Assembly: GCA_002721305.1 (NCBI GenBank)
Contig: PBKA01000019.1
Location: forward strand, 1 to 64,000
Origin: Acidimicrobiaceae bacterium
Lineage (GTDB): Bacteria; Actinomycetota; Acidimicrobiia; Acidimicrobiales; Poriferisodalaceae
Length of the DNA stretch: 64,000 bases
Reading direction: 5' to 3'
Positions 7,989 through 16,485 of the stretch are shown here, in pieces; position 1 is the first letter of the stretch; the number at the start of each line of letters is the position of its first letter. The notes below the pieces were generated by a model. It ran no database searches, had not been told where the DNA came from, and worked only from the letters and a program-made list of their open reading frames with translations. A program made the translations under genes and the position numbers.

Positions 7989-8819
7989 TCAATAAATTTT
8001 CCCTACCAGGTCCGCTTCGACTATTGCCGAGCGAAGATCTGACCATCCATCATCGGTTGCGCGAACCCACCTCTTCAAATGCTCCATTCTCATCATTTCT
8101 TCTACAGCAGGATCATCGGAACTCATCGCCAACAGAAGGTCAACGAACTGCTGGGCTCGGCTCTGATCAAGGGAGGGGCCTGACGTGAAAGCGCAGTGCG
8201 CATACCCCCGAGTTCGCCAGATCGTCCGCACGTCGTCAGCTTCAAGCCGATGTTTGCGGATAAGGGGCTGCAACCAGGGCTCAAAAATGATTCCGCAATC
8301 AGCTGACCCATCGACGACTGCTTCAAAGATCGTCCGGTCATCCACCCAATGTTGTAAATCCGAGTATTCGGTCGCTTCGAGTTCCACAAGCGAACATTCG
8401 CTTCGCACGTCAATGCCTTCTTCGGCAAGTTGCTTAACCGGTAAGAGCCATAACTCACTTGACGTCTCCAGCCCCAAAGCGAGACTTCGGCCCCGGAGAT
8501 CTTCGATGGTGTTGATGTCGCTGTCGGCACGCACCACCAACAAACTGGTGACGTTCTCGTCCGTGTCACGCATCGCCAACGTGCGACAGGCGGAGTCCTG
8601 CTCAAGTAGTTGCGCGTGTGCCATAGGGGCGTTCCAGGCGATATCGATGTGTCCTGCGAGCAGCGCCGACGACATCGCCGCGTAGGTTGAGAACAGAGCG
8701 TATTCAACCGGAAATTCCTGCTCTACAAAATATTTTCGAATTGCGTTCCAAATAAGTACCGCGCGTTTGGGATCAGCTGCGGTAGCTCCTAATAACAGGG
8801 GTCTTTCGTCCTTCGACAT
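7989..8819 (-). CDS. PhnD-like (phosphate/phosphonate-type) substrate-binding domain protein, no signal peptide
   Basis: A 276-residue periplasmic-binding-protein fold of the PhnD-like type: LLLGATAADPKRAVLIWNAI at the N-terminus, YAAMSSALLAGHIDIAWNAP (the segment that grips the ligand), LLVVRADSDINTIEDLRGRSLALG in the hinge region and IIFEPWLQPL later. The N-terminus begins at MSKDERPLL with no hydrophobic signal sequence and no lipobox, so it looks cytoplasmic. No ABC permease or ATPase is next to it. Possible roles are a soluble sensor or a moonlighting ligand-binding enzyme. It is followed, on the same strand, by nothing clearly linked; the Rieske gene lies upstream. Confidence 0.75.
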   Translation of the reverse strand: MSKDERPLLLGATAADPKRAVLIWNAIRKYFVEQEFPVEYALFSTYAAMSSALLAGHIDIAWNAPMAHAQLLEQDSACRTLAMRDTDENVTSLLVVRADSDINTIEDLRGRSLALGLETSSELWLLPVKQLAEEGIDVRSECSLVELEATEYSDLQHWVDDRTIFEAVVDGSADCGIIFEPWLQPLIRKHRLEADDVRTIWRTRGYAHCAFTSGPSLDQSRAQQFVDLLLAMSSDDPAVEEMMRMEHLKRWVRATDDGWSDLRSAIVEADLVGKIY

Positions 8820-8904
8820 CGCGCAGTCCTCCCAGTGGCCGCCGATGCCAGTTCATCACAGTTACACCCCTTTAACAGCCCAGTCGGCGGCAACTACATT
8901 TCAT

Positions 8905-8924
8905 GGGTGACCTTGATCTCACCC
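8905..8924 (-). terminator. Possible hairpin terminator downstream of the Rieske oxygenase gene
   Basis: A six-base perfect inverted repeat, GGGTGA...TCACCC with an eight-base loop, lies about 65 bases beyond the stop of the minus-strand oxygenase gene. There is no T-run after it, so it would be at best a non-canonical terminator of the kind seen in actinobacteria. Weak evidence. Confidence 0.25.
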
Positions 8925-8988
8925 TTCCGAGGGTCTGATCCCTCAACTTTTCCAGCGTCGGGGCACCAGTTGTTCGAGAACGCTCAAA

Positions 8989-10224
8989 TCAGCTTTGGGA
9001 TTGGTATCCAGCGTTTTCGATCAGCGCTAAGACTTCGGATTCAGGAGTGGTTTCCAGCAGCTGGTCAACCCATTGGTGGAACCGTTGCCCACCAGCTTCG
9101 TTTCTGCCAAACAAAACGGAATCCTTCGCGCCCGTGGCTAGACCTCTTTGAACACCAAATCCTGTCGCGTAATCTTCATCTCTCACAACGCCCAGCAAGA
9201 ATCGTTTGTATGCGTCCACCGAAGACGCTTGGACTTCGGAATTGACCGAGAAGTCAATCAGAAAGTTTTGGATAGTCAGAGAGGACTGAGGAGTTTCGCC
9301 GGGAAAAAGCTGCGACACCATGTACATCCGACCCAGACTGCCTGACCCGTCCCCGATAATGGAACTGTCTACTTCGAATGAGGCGATTGAGACGTGGGGG
9401 AAAATGGTCCACACACCAGTGGTCAGTGCTTTGGACGACCACTCCGACTCTGGGCGCCCTTCAAGCCTCAACATCGAAGAGTCTGGTGCGCTCACTCGTT
9501 GATGCGGGCCCCAAGCGTCATAAATTGCTTTGTTGCAAATGTTGGTTCCGAAGCTCTCGCGGTGAAGAACCGGTAGGTGATAGAAGTCCAGGTATCCGTC
9601 ATATGCCACCTTCCAATTAGGGCCTTCAACTGCTTGTCGTCCGACAAAGCGGCAATCGCCCAAACCTAAATGCTCAAGCATTTCGTCGTAGCCACACAGA
9701 TAACGGTCAAGCTCGCCTGTTCCTTGGTGGTTGAGGCCCACAAAAACGAGTCCCGCTGATTCCAACAGGGGTAACTGGGTTAAACCGTGACAACCTTTGT
9801 CCAGTTCGCCGAACGCGTCATTGTCGAAGACCCCGACAAGTTCTCCAGACGAGTCGTAACTCCATCCGTGATACGGACAGGTGAAACGGCGAGCCGATCC
9901 CTCCGGTTCCGCAACGACAATCGCCCCTCTGTGGCTGCAGGTGTTGACGAAAGCCCTCAACTCGCCGTCACCACTGCGAGACACCAGAACTGGTACCCCC
10001 AAAATCTCCATGGAGCGATACGAATACTCCTCGGTGAACTCGCAGCTAAAGCCAAATAAGAGTGGGAACCGACGAAACACCAGATCAACTTCACGTCCCC
10101 AGCGGTCAGGATCCAAATAACTGTCCGCAGGCACCCTGAAGATGGTGTCAACCTGAGGGGCAGACCCGGCTTTCGCGTGTGCAATGGTGCGGCGCGCCGC
10201 TTCCAACAGTCTTTCTCTACTCAT
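8989..10224 (-). CDS. Rieske 2Fe-2S aromatic ring-hydroxylating oxygenase, alpha (large) subunit
   Basis: A 411-residue large subunit. The Rieske cluster ligands are in CSHRGAIVV and CPYHGWSY (C-x-H ... C-x2-H) around residues 95-120. The mononuclear iron site is in NWKVAYDGYLDFYHLPVLH: two histidines in YHxxxxH and an aspartate before them matching the bridging Asp. The first residue of that motif is DGY where many relatives have ENY. No beta subunit or reductase gene is adjacent, so it may be an alpha-only enzyme using a general ferredoxin reductase. The next gene upstream on the strand is a putative ABM monooxygenase. The substrate is unknown. Confidence 0.92.
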   Translation of the reverse strand: MSRERLLEAARRTIAHAKAGSAPQVDTIFRVPADSYLDPDRWGREVDLVFRRFPLLFGFSCEFTEEYSYRSMEILGVPVLVSRSGDGELRAFVNTCSHRGAIVVAEPEGSARRFTCPYHGWSYDSSGELVGVFDNDAFGELDKGCHGLTQLPLLESAGLVFVGLNHQGTGELDRYLCGYDEMLEHLGLGDCRFVGRQAVEGPNWKVAYDGYLDFYHLPVLHRESFGTNICNKAIYDAWGPHQRVSAPDSSMLRLEGRPESEWSSKALTTGVWTIFPHVSIASFEVDSSIIGDGSGSLGRMYMVSQLFPGETPQSSLTIQNFLIDFSVNSEVQASSVDAYKRFLLGVVRDEDYATGFGVQRGLATGAKDSVLFGRNEAGGQRFHQWVDQLLETTPESEVLALIENAGYQSQS

Positions 10225-10278
10225 CGCACTGTCGATTCATCGACTGTTTGGAGTGGCAATTGACGCAAAATTTGATGT

Positions 10279-10638
10279 TCATTGATTGCCCGCGTCAGTG
10301 AAAAAATCGGCTCGAGGAGTGAAGGTTTCATCGTAAATGGGCTCACTCAGGTCACACCTGTACTTCGCAGTTTCGGTAGCCACCATTCCGAGTTTCCCAA
10401 TTAGTCCGAGCATCGCCTGATAATTGGGGTGTTTGAAATGGTCTTCAAGCGATCCTTCGTCGGCCCACAGTTCGAAAATCTGTATTCTGTCATCGCGCCC
10501 AGGATCGGGACCGAAGTAGTAGGCGTCACACCCAGGTTCTTCGGTTCGGGTCGATTCTTGCAATGGGAGACTTTGTTCCACAGCGAAGTCCCGGGTGTCC
10601 TTGTCCTGAAAATCTATTGTCCCCGCGATGATGATCAC
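10279..10638 (-). CDS. Antibiotic biosynthesis monooxygenase (ABM) domain protein
   Basis: A 119-residue protein if begun at GTG 10638; the frame extends 15 codons further upstream but homologous ABM proteins begin at the strand VIIIAGTIDF. The core is LQESTRTEEPGCDAYYFGPDP followed by RIQIFELWADEGSLEDHFKHPNYQAM, the signature of the dimeric alpha+beta barrel ABM family (quinol monooxygenases and related). The reaction cannot be assigned from sequence. It sits 54 bases upstream of the Rieske oxygenase gene on the same strand and is likely transcribed with it. Confidence 0.83.
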   Translation of the reverse strand: MIIIAGTIDFQDKDTRDFAVEQSLPLQESTRTEEPGCDAYYFGPDPGRDDRIQIFELWADEGSLEDHFKHPNYQAMLGLIGKLGMVATETAKYRCDLSEPIYDETFTPRADFFTDAGNQ

Positions 10639-10705
10639 AGGGCAACCTTGGCACAAACTGAGGGCTCTTGGAGACAGTTTCAAAAAAGCGCCCTAGCCTC
10701 GGGCC

Positions 10706-11200
10706 ATGCCCGACGACTACGAAGATCTACGTGACTGCGCTCTGACCGAAGAACTTGAAACAGAACTGGTGCGAAACCAGAGGGAATGTGTTTTCATGTG
10801 GACCAACGTTGGGGGAGAAGCTTTTGGCGTTGTCATGTCGTATTTGCCCAAAGATGGCTTGTTTTGGTTGACTGCGGCGGAGCATCGGGCACGGATTAGC
10901 GCTATCCGACGGTTTCCCCGGGCATCGATCTGTATATCGAGTACCGGTACCAGGGTTGGACCTAACAAAACGATTTCCTACAAGGGCTCCTGCACCGTAT
11001 TGAACGACCAAACGACAAAGGACTGGTTTTATCCGGAGTTCGCTGAGTTCCTCATGGGTAAAGGGCCACAAGCCCAAGCTTTCATGAAATACCTGGACTC
11101 TCCTGGCCGAGTCGTTGTGAAATTTGAACCCGACTATTCGCTGAGCTTTGACGGGGATTTGTTGTGGCAACGATCGCCGGAGGTCATCCAACCCCAATAG
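10706..11200 (+). CDS. Pyridoxamine 5'-phosphate oxidase-like (split-barrel FMN/F420-binding) protein
   Basis: A 164-residue protein with the split-barrel flavin-reductase-like arrangement: an early helix ELETELVRNQRECVFMWT, FGVVMSYLPKDGLFWLTA as the first barrel strands, then ISAIRRFPRASICISST and VSYKGSCTVL-like strands (TISYKGSCTVL), and a final helical tail. This PPOX family includes FMN- and F420-dependent enzymes; F420 use is possible because an F420 reductase gene lies elsewhere in the window, but no residue fixes the cofactor. Downstream it is followed by the SRPBCC gene on the same strand. Confidence 0.8.
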   Translation: MPDDYEDLRDCALTEELETELVRNQRECVFMWTNVGGEAFGVVMSYLPKDGLFWLTAAEHRARISAIRRFPRASICISSTGTRVGPNKTISYKGSCTVLNDQTTKDWFYPEFAEFLMGKGPQAQAFMKYLDSPGRVVVKFEPDYSLSFDGDLLWQRSPEVIQPQ

Positions 11201-11351
11201 TTCCGCCCAATATCACACGGGTAAGTTCCAATGCTTCTCCCCGAGGACTAAGGCGCTGCGGCTAATGTCAACCGCCAGCGCGCGAAATTTGAGGACTCGT
11301 TTCATGCACGACCATCCTGATGTTTTCACTATTCAAGGTATGGAGCCCACG

Positions 11352-11855
11352 ATGCCCATTGAGGCAACTGCGCGGGTTTCTGTAGCAGCGTCTGACGTGT
11401 GGACTGCGATCAGCGAACCGGGCAATTTAGTGAACGTGCATCCATTCTGCGAATCGAACCCGGTTGAAACATGGCCTGGCCCAACAGGCCGCGATCACGT
11501 TCACTATTTCAGTGGGGTTCACTACCAACGAGATGTCCTTCAGTGGATTGATGGCAGCGGCTATGACCTAATCGTTGGGCCGCCGTCGAAAAAAATAGCT
11601 GTAGCCAACTGGCGAATCGGCCCCACATCTCCCGACTCATGTGATTTCAGTATCGAAGTGACCTCTTATTTACGGTCGAACAGCGATCCGGCGAAACTAG
11701 CGGCATACGAAGCAAACGTACTTCGGACTATTGGTAGCTATCTCGAGTCGGTGGTGCGGGGCGTGGCACATTTTGCTGAAACTGGGATACCCGTGAAGAG
11801 AAATCAGTTCGGGGCCCATCAGATCTATTCGCCTGAAAGCAACACCTCTCGATGA
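11352..11855 (+). CDS. SRPBCC (START/polyketide cyclase-like) ligand-binding protein
   Basis: A 167-residue protein taken from ATG 11352, which has GGAG six bases upstream; ATG 11340 and ATG 11304 in the same frame are alternatives. The opening strand and helix (ATARVSVAASDVWTAISEPGNL) followed by HPFCESNPVETW, then WRIGPTSPDSCDFSIEVTSY and a long C-terminal helix (YEANVLRTIGSYLESVVRGV) are the helix-grip fold of the polyketide cyclase/dehydrase family. These bind hydrophobic ligands. It overlaps the following GNAT gene by four bases (ATGA), so they form one transcript. Confidence 0.8.
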   Translation: MPIEATARVSVAASDVWTAISEPGNLVNVHPFCESNPVETWPGPTGRDHVHYFSGVHYQRDVLQWIDGSGYDLIVGPPSKKIAVANWRIGPTSPDSCDFSIEVTSYLRSNSDPAKLAAYEANVLRTIGSYLESVVRGVAHFAETGIPVKRNQFGAHQIYSPESNTSR

Positions 11856-12307
11856 CGATCAAGGAACACCCAAATGGGGTTCGCACCCGGCCCGCAACGG
11901 GGTCCGATCAGTCGAGAGTTTTTGAACTCGTTGAACGGCTCACCGGTGAATCACCGAATCCAGATTGGGTCGAGGTCTACGAGTCCCATATGCGAGGAGA
12001 ACGCGGAGCAGTCGTTGTAGCCGAAAACGATGACGGGATGCTTGGTATCGCGACCGTTTCATACAACCTGGCTATTCGTTACGGCGGCGAATACTGCGAA
12101 CTTGAAGAGTTAATCGTCGAAGAATCCGCCAGGGGTCTCAACTTGGGCAGAATCCTCGTTCAACGAACTATCGACGACGCACAAGAACGCGGATGCGCAG
12201 AAATAGGGCTGTACCTTGTGCCATCAACTGAAGGCAACCGCGGTTTCTACGAAAAGCTCGGCTTTCAGGTGATTGGCACCGAGATGCGCCAAGAACTCCG
12301 GAACTAA
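11852..12307 (+). CDS. GNAT family N-acetyltransferase
   Basis: A 151-residue GNAT enzyme. Its start overlaps the stop of the SRPBCC gene by four bases. Strand GAVVVAENDDGMLGIATVSY, ELEELIVEESARGLNLGRIL (motif A with the CoA pyrophosphate loop) and the end motif RGFYEKLGFQVIG (the typical N/G-x-x-FYEKLGF, motif B) are all intact. The substrate is not predictable; the class includes amino-acid and antibiotic acetyltransferases. Confidence 0.88.
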   Translation: MTIKEHPNGVRTRPATGSDQSRVFELVERLTGESPNPDWVEVYESHMRGERGAVVVAENDDGMLGIATVSYNLAIRYGGEYCELEELIVEESARGLNLGRILVQRTIDDAQERGCAEIGLYLVPSTEGNRGFYEKLGFQVIGTEMRQELRN

Positions 12308-12433
12308 TAGCGCGTCGGTAAAACGTTTTCCTCAATACGCCCAGCAATCGAACCGACTAGTTCGACAACGTTCAGTTCAGCGAAGGGTTTCGGTGCGGCG
12401 AGCATTGACCATGGTCTAGGTTCGGCTTCAGTT

Positions 12434-12463
12434 CTGTGGGATTTGGGGGGTCTATGCCCACAG
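12434..12463 (+). promoter_or_regulatory. Hairpin immediately upstream of the acyl-CoA dehydrogenase gene
   Basis: CTGTGGG (12434-12440) and CCCACAG (12457-12463) form a seven-base perfect inverted repeat with a 16-base loop, ending one base before GTG 12465. It could be a 5'-leader hairpin that hides or exposes the ribosome site of the downstream gene. Weak evidence; coincidence is possible. Confidence 0.25.
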
Positions 12464-12464
12464 G

Positions 12465-13673
12465 GTGAGGTGCATCAAGTTGGTATATGAAAAAGCGCGA
12501 AGTTGGTTTCTCGCCAACTGGGATCCGTCCATGTCCCTAGCAAACTGGTGGCGGCGACTAGCGGAATCAGGATGGGGATACCCGCATTGGCCAGAAGGCC
12601 AATTTGGTAAAGACATGAGCCACGAACAACACATGGAGGTCGAACGGGCGCGTGTTGCTGTCGGAGCGTTTGGAGTTCCAAACGACGTAAGCGTGACACT
12701 GGTCGCACCAACGTTGATGGAACATGGACCCGAAATTCTCCTTGACCGCTACCTTGAACCGATAGCGACCGGTCAAGAGATGTGGTGCCAACTATTTAGT
12801 GAACCGGATGCCGGTTCGGACTTAGCGGGGTTGACGACTTCGGCCGAACGAGACGGAGATCGCTGGATCATCAACGGGTCCAAAGTGTGGACCACAGGCG
12901 GCCATGTTTCACGAAGGGCTGTTCTCATGGCGCGAACCGACCCCCAAGCCGAACGTCATTCCGGAATCTCATTTTTCATTCTCGACATGGAACAGCCTGG
13001 AGTTTCGGTGTCACCGCTGAGAGACATGACCGGAGCCGAAGAATTCAACCAAGTGTTTCTGCACAATGCAGAAGTGGATCACCGAGATGTCATCGGTGGA
13101 CTAGGTGAGGGATGGCGCGTCGCGATGACCATGCTTCAACACGAACGAGACGCCGATGCCATCGGTCACGACGGCGGCGGCGACGTCATCAACCAGGTTG
13201 ATCTAAATGCACCCGTCGGCCAAGTACAAGAAGAACAGCAAAAAGGTGGAACCACCTCCGGCTTTTTCTATGCGACCGGTTCGGTGAAAGACGACGTAAC
13301 TTTCAACATGGTCAAGCAACTTGCATCTTCGGATGACCCTGTGTTGGGCGACACCGCTACGAAAGCCAAGATGCATAGAGAACTTCTCGACCTCAACTCG
13401 GGCCGCGACCTTCCGCCTTCAGTGGGGAAGCTCCTGAACTCAGCATTATGTCGGGAGCTACGAGACCTCGGTTTTGCAGCAGGCCCAGCCTCACAGCTCT
13501 CTTCCGAAGACTCCGTCGACGGAGGACATTTCCTTAAGTCAGCGCTTTTCGCGGCCGGAATGTCCATTGCGGGAGGTACGGACGAAATTCAAAGAAACAT
13601 TATTGGTGAGCGAGTACTCGGCCTTCCTCGAGAACCATCAGTTGAAGCGAATGCTGATCGTAAGGAACCATAG
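12465..13673 (+). CDS. Acyl-CoA dehydrogenase
   Basis: A 402-residue enzyme of the flavin acyl-CoA dehydrogenase family. The FAD/substrate loop is MWCQLFSEPDAGSDLAGL with WTTGG, and the C-terminal signature is AGGTDEIQRNIIGERVLGLP. The start is uncertain: GTG 12465 sits just after a hairpin, while TTG 12480 has GAGGTG seven bases before it. The middle part (about residues 220-300) is more divergent than in the paralogue at 44030-45274. It follows a 157-base gap that has no other recognisable gene. The substrate chain length is not predictable. Confidence 0.9.
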   Translation: MRCIKLVYEKARSWFLANWDPSMSLANWWRRLAESGWGYPHWPEGQFGKDMSHEQHMEVERARVAVGAFGVPNDVSVTLVAPTLMEHGPEILLDRYLEPIATGQEMWCQLFSEPDAGSDLAGLTTSAERDGDRWIINGSKVWTTGGHVSRRAVLMARTDPQAERHSGISFFILDMEQPGVSVSPLRDMTGAEEFNQVFLHNAEVDHRDVIGGLGEGWRVAMTMLQHERDADAIGHDGGGDVINQVDLNAPVGQVQEEQQKGGTTSGFFYATGSVKDDVTFNMVKQLASSDDPVLGDTATKAKMHRELLDLNSGRDLPPSVGKLLNSALCRELRDLGFAAGPASQLSSEDSVDGGHFLKSALFAAGMSIAGGTDEIQRNIIGERVLGLPREPSVEANADRKEP

Positions 13674-13710
13674 ACACCGATCTTGGCGTAATGAACGAAA
13701 CTAGGTAACG

Positions 13711-14178
13711 ATGACATATTCACTTAACGAACTATCCGACCGGCAAGAGATCACTGATCTGCTATCGGCTTACTGTCGAGCGATCGACGACAATCGACCT
13801 GAGGACGTTGTGAGTCTGTTCTCTGAGGACTGCTACCTCGACTACGGAGGAGAGCTTCCAATAATCCAAGGGCGTACCGCGGCCACAAAGTTTTTTTCGA
13901 TTGGTACAGATCGCTTGTATGCGAGATCCGCACATTTTGTCTCCAACATTGAAGTGTCGTTCCCTGAGAACGATCGAGCAGTGGCTACCTCATACGTCAA
14001 CGCATGGCATGAATTTCACAGTCACCAACCGGACGCTTGGATCTTCGGGAGGTATATGGATGAGCTCGCGCGCATTGACAATGGTTGGTTGATCGAAAAA
14101 AGAACTTTTAGGTCGATGGGCGACCATAACTGGGTGGGCGAAATGTCATACATCGAGCGGATGGGTCCGCACCGTTAG
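13711..14178 (+). CDS. NTF2-like/SnoaL-domain protein
   Basis: A 155-residue protein with the common SnoaL_4 arrangement: an opening helix DRQEITDLLSAYCRAIDDN, RPEDVVSLFSEDCYLDYGG, then TAATKFFS, AHFVSNIEVS, ATSYVNAWHEF, GRYMDELARIDNGWLIEKR. This resembles bile-acid dehydratase and related NTF2-fold proteins, but relatives vary in reaction. It lies on the plus strand 37 bases after the acyl-CoA dehydrogenase gene and converges with another NTF2-like gene at 14219-14680. Confidence 0.85.
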   Translation: MTYSLNELSDRQEITDLLSAYCRAIDDNRPEDVVSLFSEDCYLDYGGELPIIQGRTAATKFFSIGTDRLYARSAHFVSNIEVSFPENDRAVATSYVNAWHEFHSHQPDAWIFGRYMDELARIDNGWLIEKRTFRSMGDHNWVGEMSYIERMGPHR

Positions 14179-14218
14179 ATCACTCGTTGGTGATGCAGCA
14201 TGCGGGAGCCTGCAGAAT

Positions 14219-14680
14219 CTATAGATTTTCAGATTCGCGACGAGGCACACGATCAACGGTGATGTCGAGCCCTCGGGCACCGAACTGCTCAACCTTTCGC
14301 GAAGCAAAGCGCCAGGAATCATCTTCGAACTTCAACTCGTCGACGTACCTGCCCCAGAATTCAAAATCGGTGCCATCAAGTTTCCGATGCCACGCATACA
14401 CATATGACGTAGACGACGCGCGATCAGGAGCCGTTCGATCAATTCGAATGTTGCTGATGTGATGTGAAGTGGCGGTGAAGAGTCGCAGCAGCTTGGGTAA
14501 CAAAGCCTCAATTGCGGAGCGCCCTTGGACAGATCTTCCTTCATCGAAAATTGCGTCCTTGCAAAACAGTTGAGCCCACTTTTGATTATCCCCGGCATCA
14601 ACGTATTCTGCGTAGCTCAGGATCGTCTCAGTAATCGCCGCGTGAGCGGCAACATCGTCCATGACTGCGGGCTCTGACAT
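14219..14680 (-). CDS. NTF2-like/SnoaL-domain protein
   Basis: A 153-residue protein of the same SnoaL_4 class as the convergent gene at 13711-14178: opening helix AAITETILSYAEYVDAGD, KWAQLFCKDAIFDEGRSVQG, SHHISNIRIDR, SSTSYVYAWHRKL, FWGRYVDELKFEDDSWRFASRKVEQ. The His-Ile-Ser-Asn-Ile strand and the GRYxDEL segment match between the two genes, so they appear to be paralogues facing each other. The reaction is unknown. Confidence 0.85.
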   Translation of the reverse strand: MSEPAVMDDVAAHAAITETILSYAEYVDAGDNQKWAQLFCKDAIFDEGRSVQGRSAIEALLPKLLRLFTATSHHISNIRIDRTAPDRASSTSYVYAWHRKLDGTDFEFWGRYVDELKFEDDSWRFASRKVEQFGARGLDITVDRVPRRESENL

Positions 14681-14824
14681 ATCAAGAGGATATTCGCTCC
14701 GAGACCCGAGGTTTTCTTTTTGGGAAGCCCCATGAGTTCGCGTGGTTGACGTTCTTGTCGCAGCTTTCGATGAACTTTGCCGTAATTATCGGCTTCCCGT
14801 CAGTAGCTAGATGCTGTTAAGTCT

Positions 14825-15598
14825 TTAGGACTTAGATTCTTTGTTGACTCCTGGACGGGTTCCATCAAGAAAGGCTGATCTAGCCGCCTCACCGGTGCCC
14901 TCCATATTTAGTTGGAAGATGAAGCCTTGTTCGAAGCGCATACTGTTTTCAATGTCGACGTCCTCTATGCCGTCCATCGATGATTTCAAGAGCCGCACCA
15001 GATGAGGTTGCTTATCAGCAATGCTTTGAGCGACCTCATCTGTCCTGGGTTTGAGCTCTGGCTCCGGAACCACTTCTGTAAGTCCCCCTCGCGACCACAA
15101 ATCTCGTGCCGTTATAGGTTCGGCGGTGAACATGAGATGACGTAACGCTTGGGGAGGAAGCATGCGGAAGCCTTGTGCCGCTCCTCCAACGGTGCCGTTG
15201 TCGACCTCGGTCCATTGAAACAACGCTGTTTCGTTGGCGATGGCGATGTCGGCGCTACCGACGATCTCTATGCCAACCCCTAGGCAGTAATCATGCACAG
15301 ACACGATTACAGGCACTGGACACTTTGAGATAGCGGCACAAGCTCGAGCGGACTCCAAACATTGTTGGAGGATTCCCTCGTGGCCTTCCATCTCGGCCAT
15401 CTCCTTTAAGTCACCCCCCGCGCTGAACCCGCTTCCACTAGCTGAAATCACTACCACCCGGTCATCTTCGGAAACCGAATCAAGCTCTTCAGCAAGTGAA
15501 CGAAGATCGGCGATAGAGGTCGCATTCACAGGTGGATTACTGAAGTTCAAATGCAACACACCGGGATGATCAGACGAACGTTCAACTTCTAGGGTCAC
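14825..15598 (-). CDS. Enoyl-CoA hydratase/isomerase (crotonase) family protein
   Basis: A 257-residue crotonase-fold protein. The CoA/oxyanion segment is SGSGFSAGGDLKEM, and the second oxyanion region is VHDYCLGVGIEIVGSADIAI with a following FQWTEVDNGTVGG. The glutamates corresponding to the two general acid/base residues seem present (IEIV; TEVD), though the second is in a diverged TE rather than PE context. The usual function is hydration or isomerisation of enoyl-CoA. It is followed downstream by the NTF2-like gene across a 144-base gap and preceded by the SDR gene on the same strand. Confidence 0.88.
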   Translation of the reverse strand: MTLEVERSSDHPGVLHLNFSNPPVNATSIADLRSLAEELDSVSEDDRVVVISASGSGFSAGGDLKEMAEMEGHEGILQQCLESARACAAISKCPVPVIVSVHDYCLGVGIEIVGSADIAIANETALFQWTEVDNGTVGGAAQGFRMLPPQALRHLMFTAEPITARDLWSRGGLTEVVPEPELKPRTDEVAQSIADKQPHLVRLLKSSMDGIEDVDIENSMRFEQGFIFQLNMEGTGEAARSAFLDGTRPGVNKESKS

Positions 15599-15653
15599 CG
15601 CGGTTAGCGTAGTTGTTGATCGAGGTGACCGTTCCTTGCCTGGAAGCGAGAGG

Positions 15654-16445
15654 TTAAAAAGTGTTCGTCACCTCAGCGAACTGGTGTGCCGCATGCGGAA
15701 ACCCAGCCACAGCTTTGACGATTCGTCCCGAATAGCCTGAAGTTGCGATCCCCAAGTGAGCAGTCGCAATGTGCATAGGGTCGGCCATGCCTGGAGGAAC
15801 CGAGCCATCGAACACTCTGGTCATGGGGGTTGCCACTCCACCCGGGCACACGGCATTAATCATTATGTTCTTGCGACGAAGCGATGTCGTAGCGGCACGA
15901 ACCAGCCCGACTGCGGCCCACTTTGTCATGCTGTAAACCGGATCCGGTGACCAAGGAATGAGTCCGGCGAGGCTCGCGGTGACGGTTATCGAACCGCCGC
16001 CCACACGATCAAAAACTGGAACCAACGCATGCAAACCGAATGCGACCCCGTCCACGTTTACTCCTCTGGCGCGTTCGTAAAGTCCCAAATCCCAAGTGCC
16101 CGGATCGTCGGGGGATCGTTCGAAATCAGCAGGGTCTCTGAATTCGACTCCCGCGTTCAGAATCGCTATATCGAGATGATCCAATTCTTGGGTAGCCAAT
16201 TTCCACGAATCGGGGGAAGTCACATCAAGCGAAACAAAATTACCTTTGACCTCATCCGCAACTGCTTGGCCGTTGGTTTCGTCAAGGTCACAAACGAAGA
16301 CAGCGGCTCCATCGGACGCAGCTAGACGCGCTGTGGCAGCGCCGATGCCAGACGCAGCTCCGGTAATGAACACTGTCTTGCCCTCAAGACCCCAAGTGTG
16401 AACCTCAGGTAACTCGAGTAGCGGTTGGTTAGAAGATCCAGTCAT
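15654..16445 (-). CDS. Short-chain dehydrogenase/reductase
   Basis: A 263-residue SDR with TGAASGIGAATARLA, an acidic strand-2 end (CDLDE, NAD preference), LDVTS, ILNAGVEF, catalytic Ser in TASLAGL and YSMTK thirteen residues on, then VCPGGVATPMT. All core residues are present. The C-terminal part (IATAHLGIATSGYSGRIVKAV) is longer than the standard FabG end. The start ATG 16445 is followed by about 20 residues before the Rossmann strand. It lies 55 bases upstream of the enoyl-CoA hydratase gene on the same strand, suggesting a beta-oxidation-like hydroxyacyl-CoA dehydrogenase role as inference. Confidence 0.88.
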   Translation of the reverse strand: MTGSSNQPLLELPEVHTWGLEGKTVFITGAASGIGAATARLAASDGAAVFVCDLDETNGQAVADEVKGNFVSLDVTSPDSWKLATQELDHLDIAILNAGVEFRDPADFERSPDDPGTWDLGLYERARGVNVDGVAFGLHALVPVFDRVGGGSITVTASLAGLIPWSPDPVYSMTKWAAVGLVRAATTSLRRKNIMINAVCPGGVATPMTRVFDGSVPPGMADPMHIATAHLGIATSGYSGRIVKAVAGFPHAAHQFAEVTNTF

Positions 16446-16485
16446 GACGAGATCTTAAGCCGACTTTGGTTGGACAGTATTTTGG

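Noticed and set aside
8123-8707. A 194-codon minus-strand frame inside the PhnD-like gene
   Set aside because: Another frame of the same region; its composition is low-complexity (Arg/Ser/Trp-rich) and no domain is visible.
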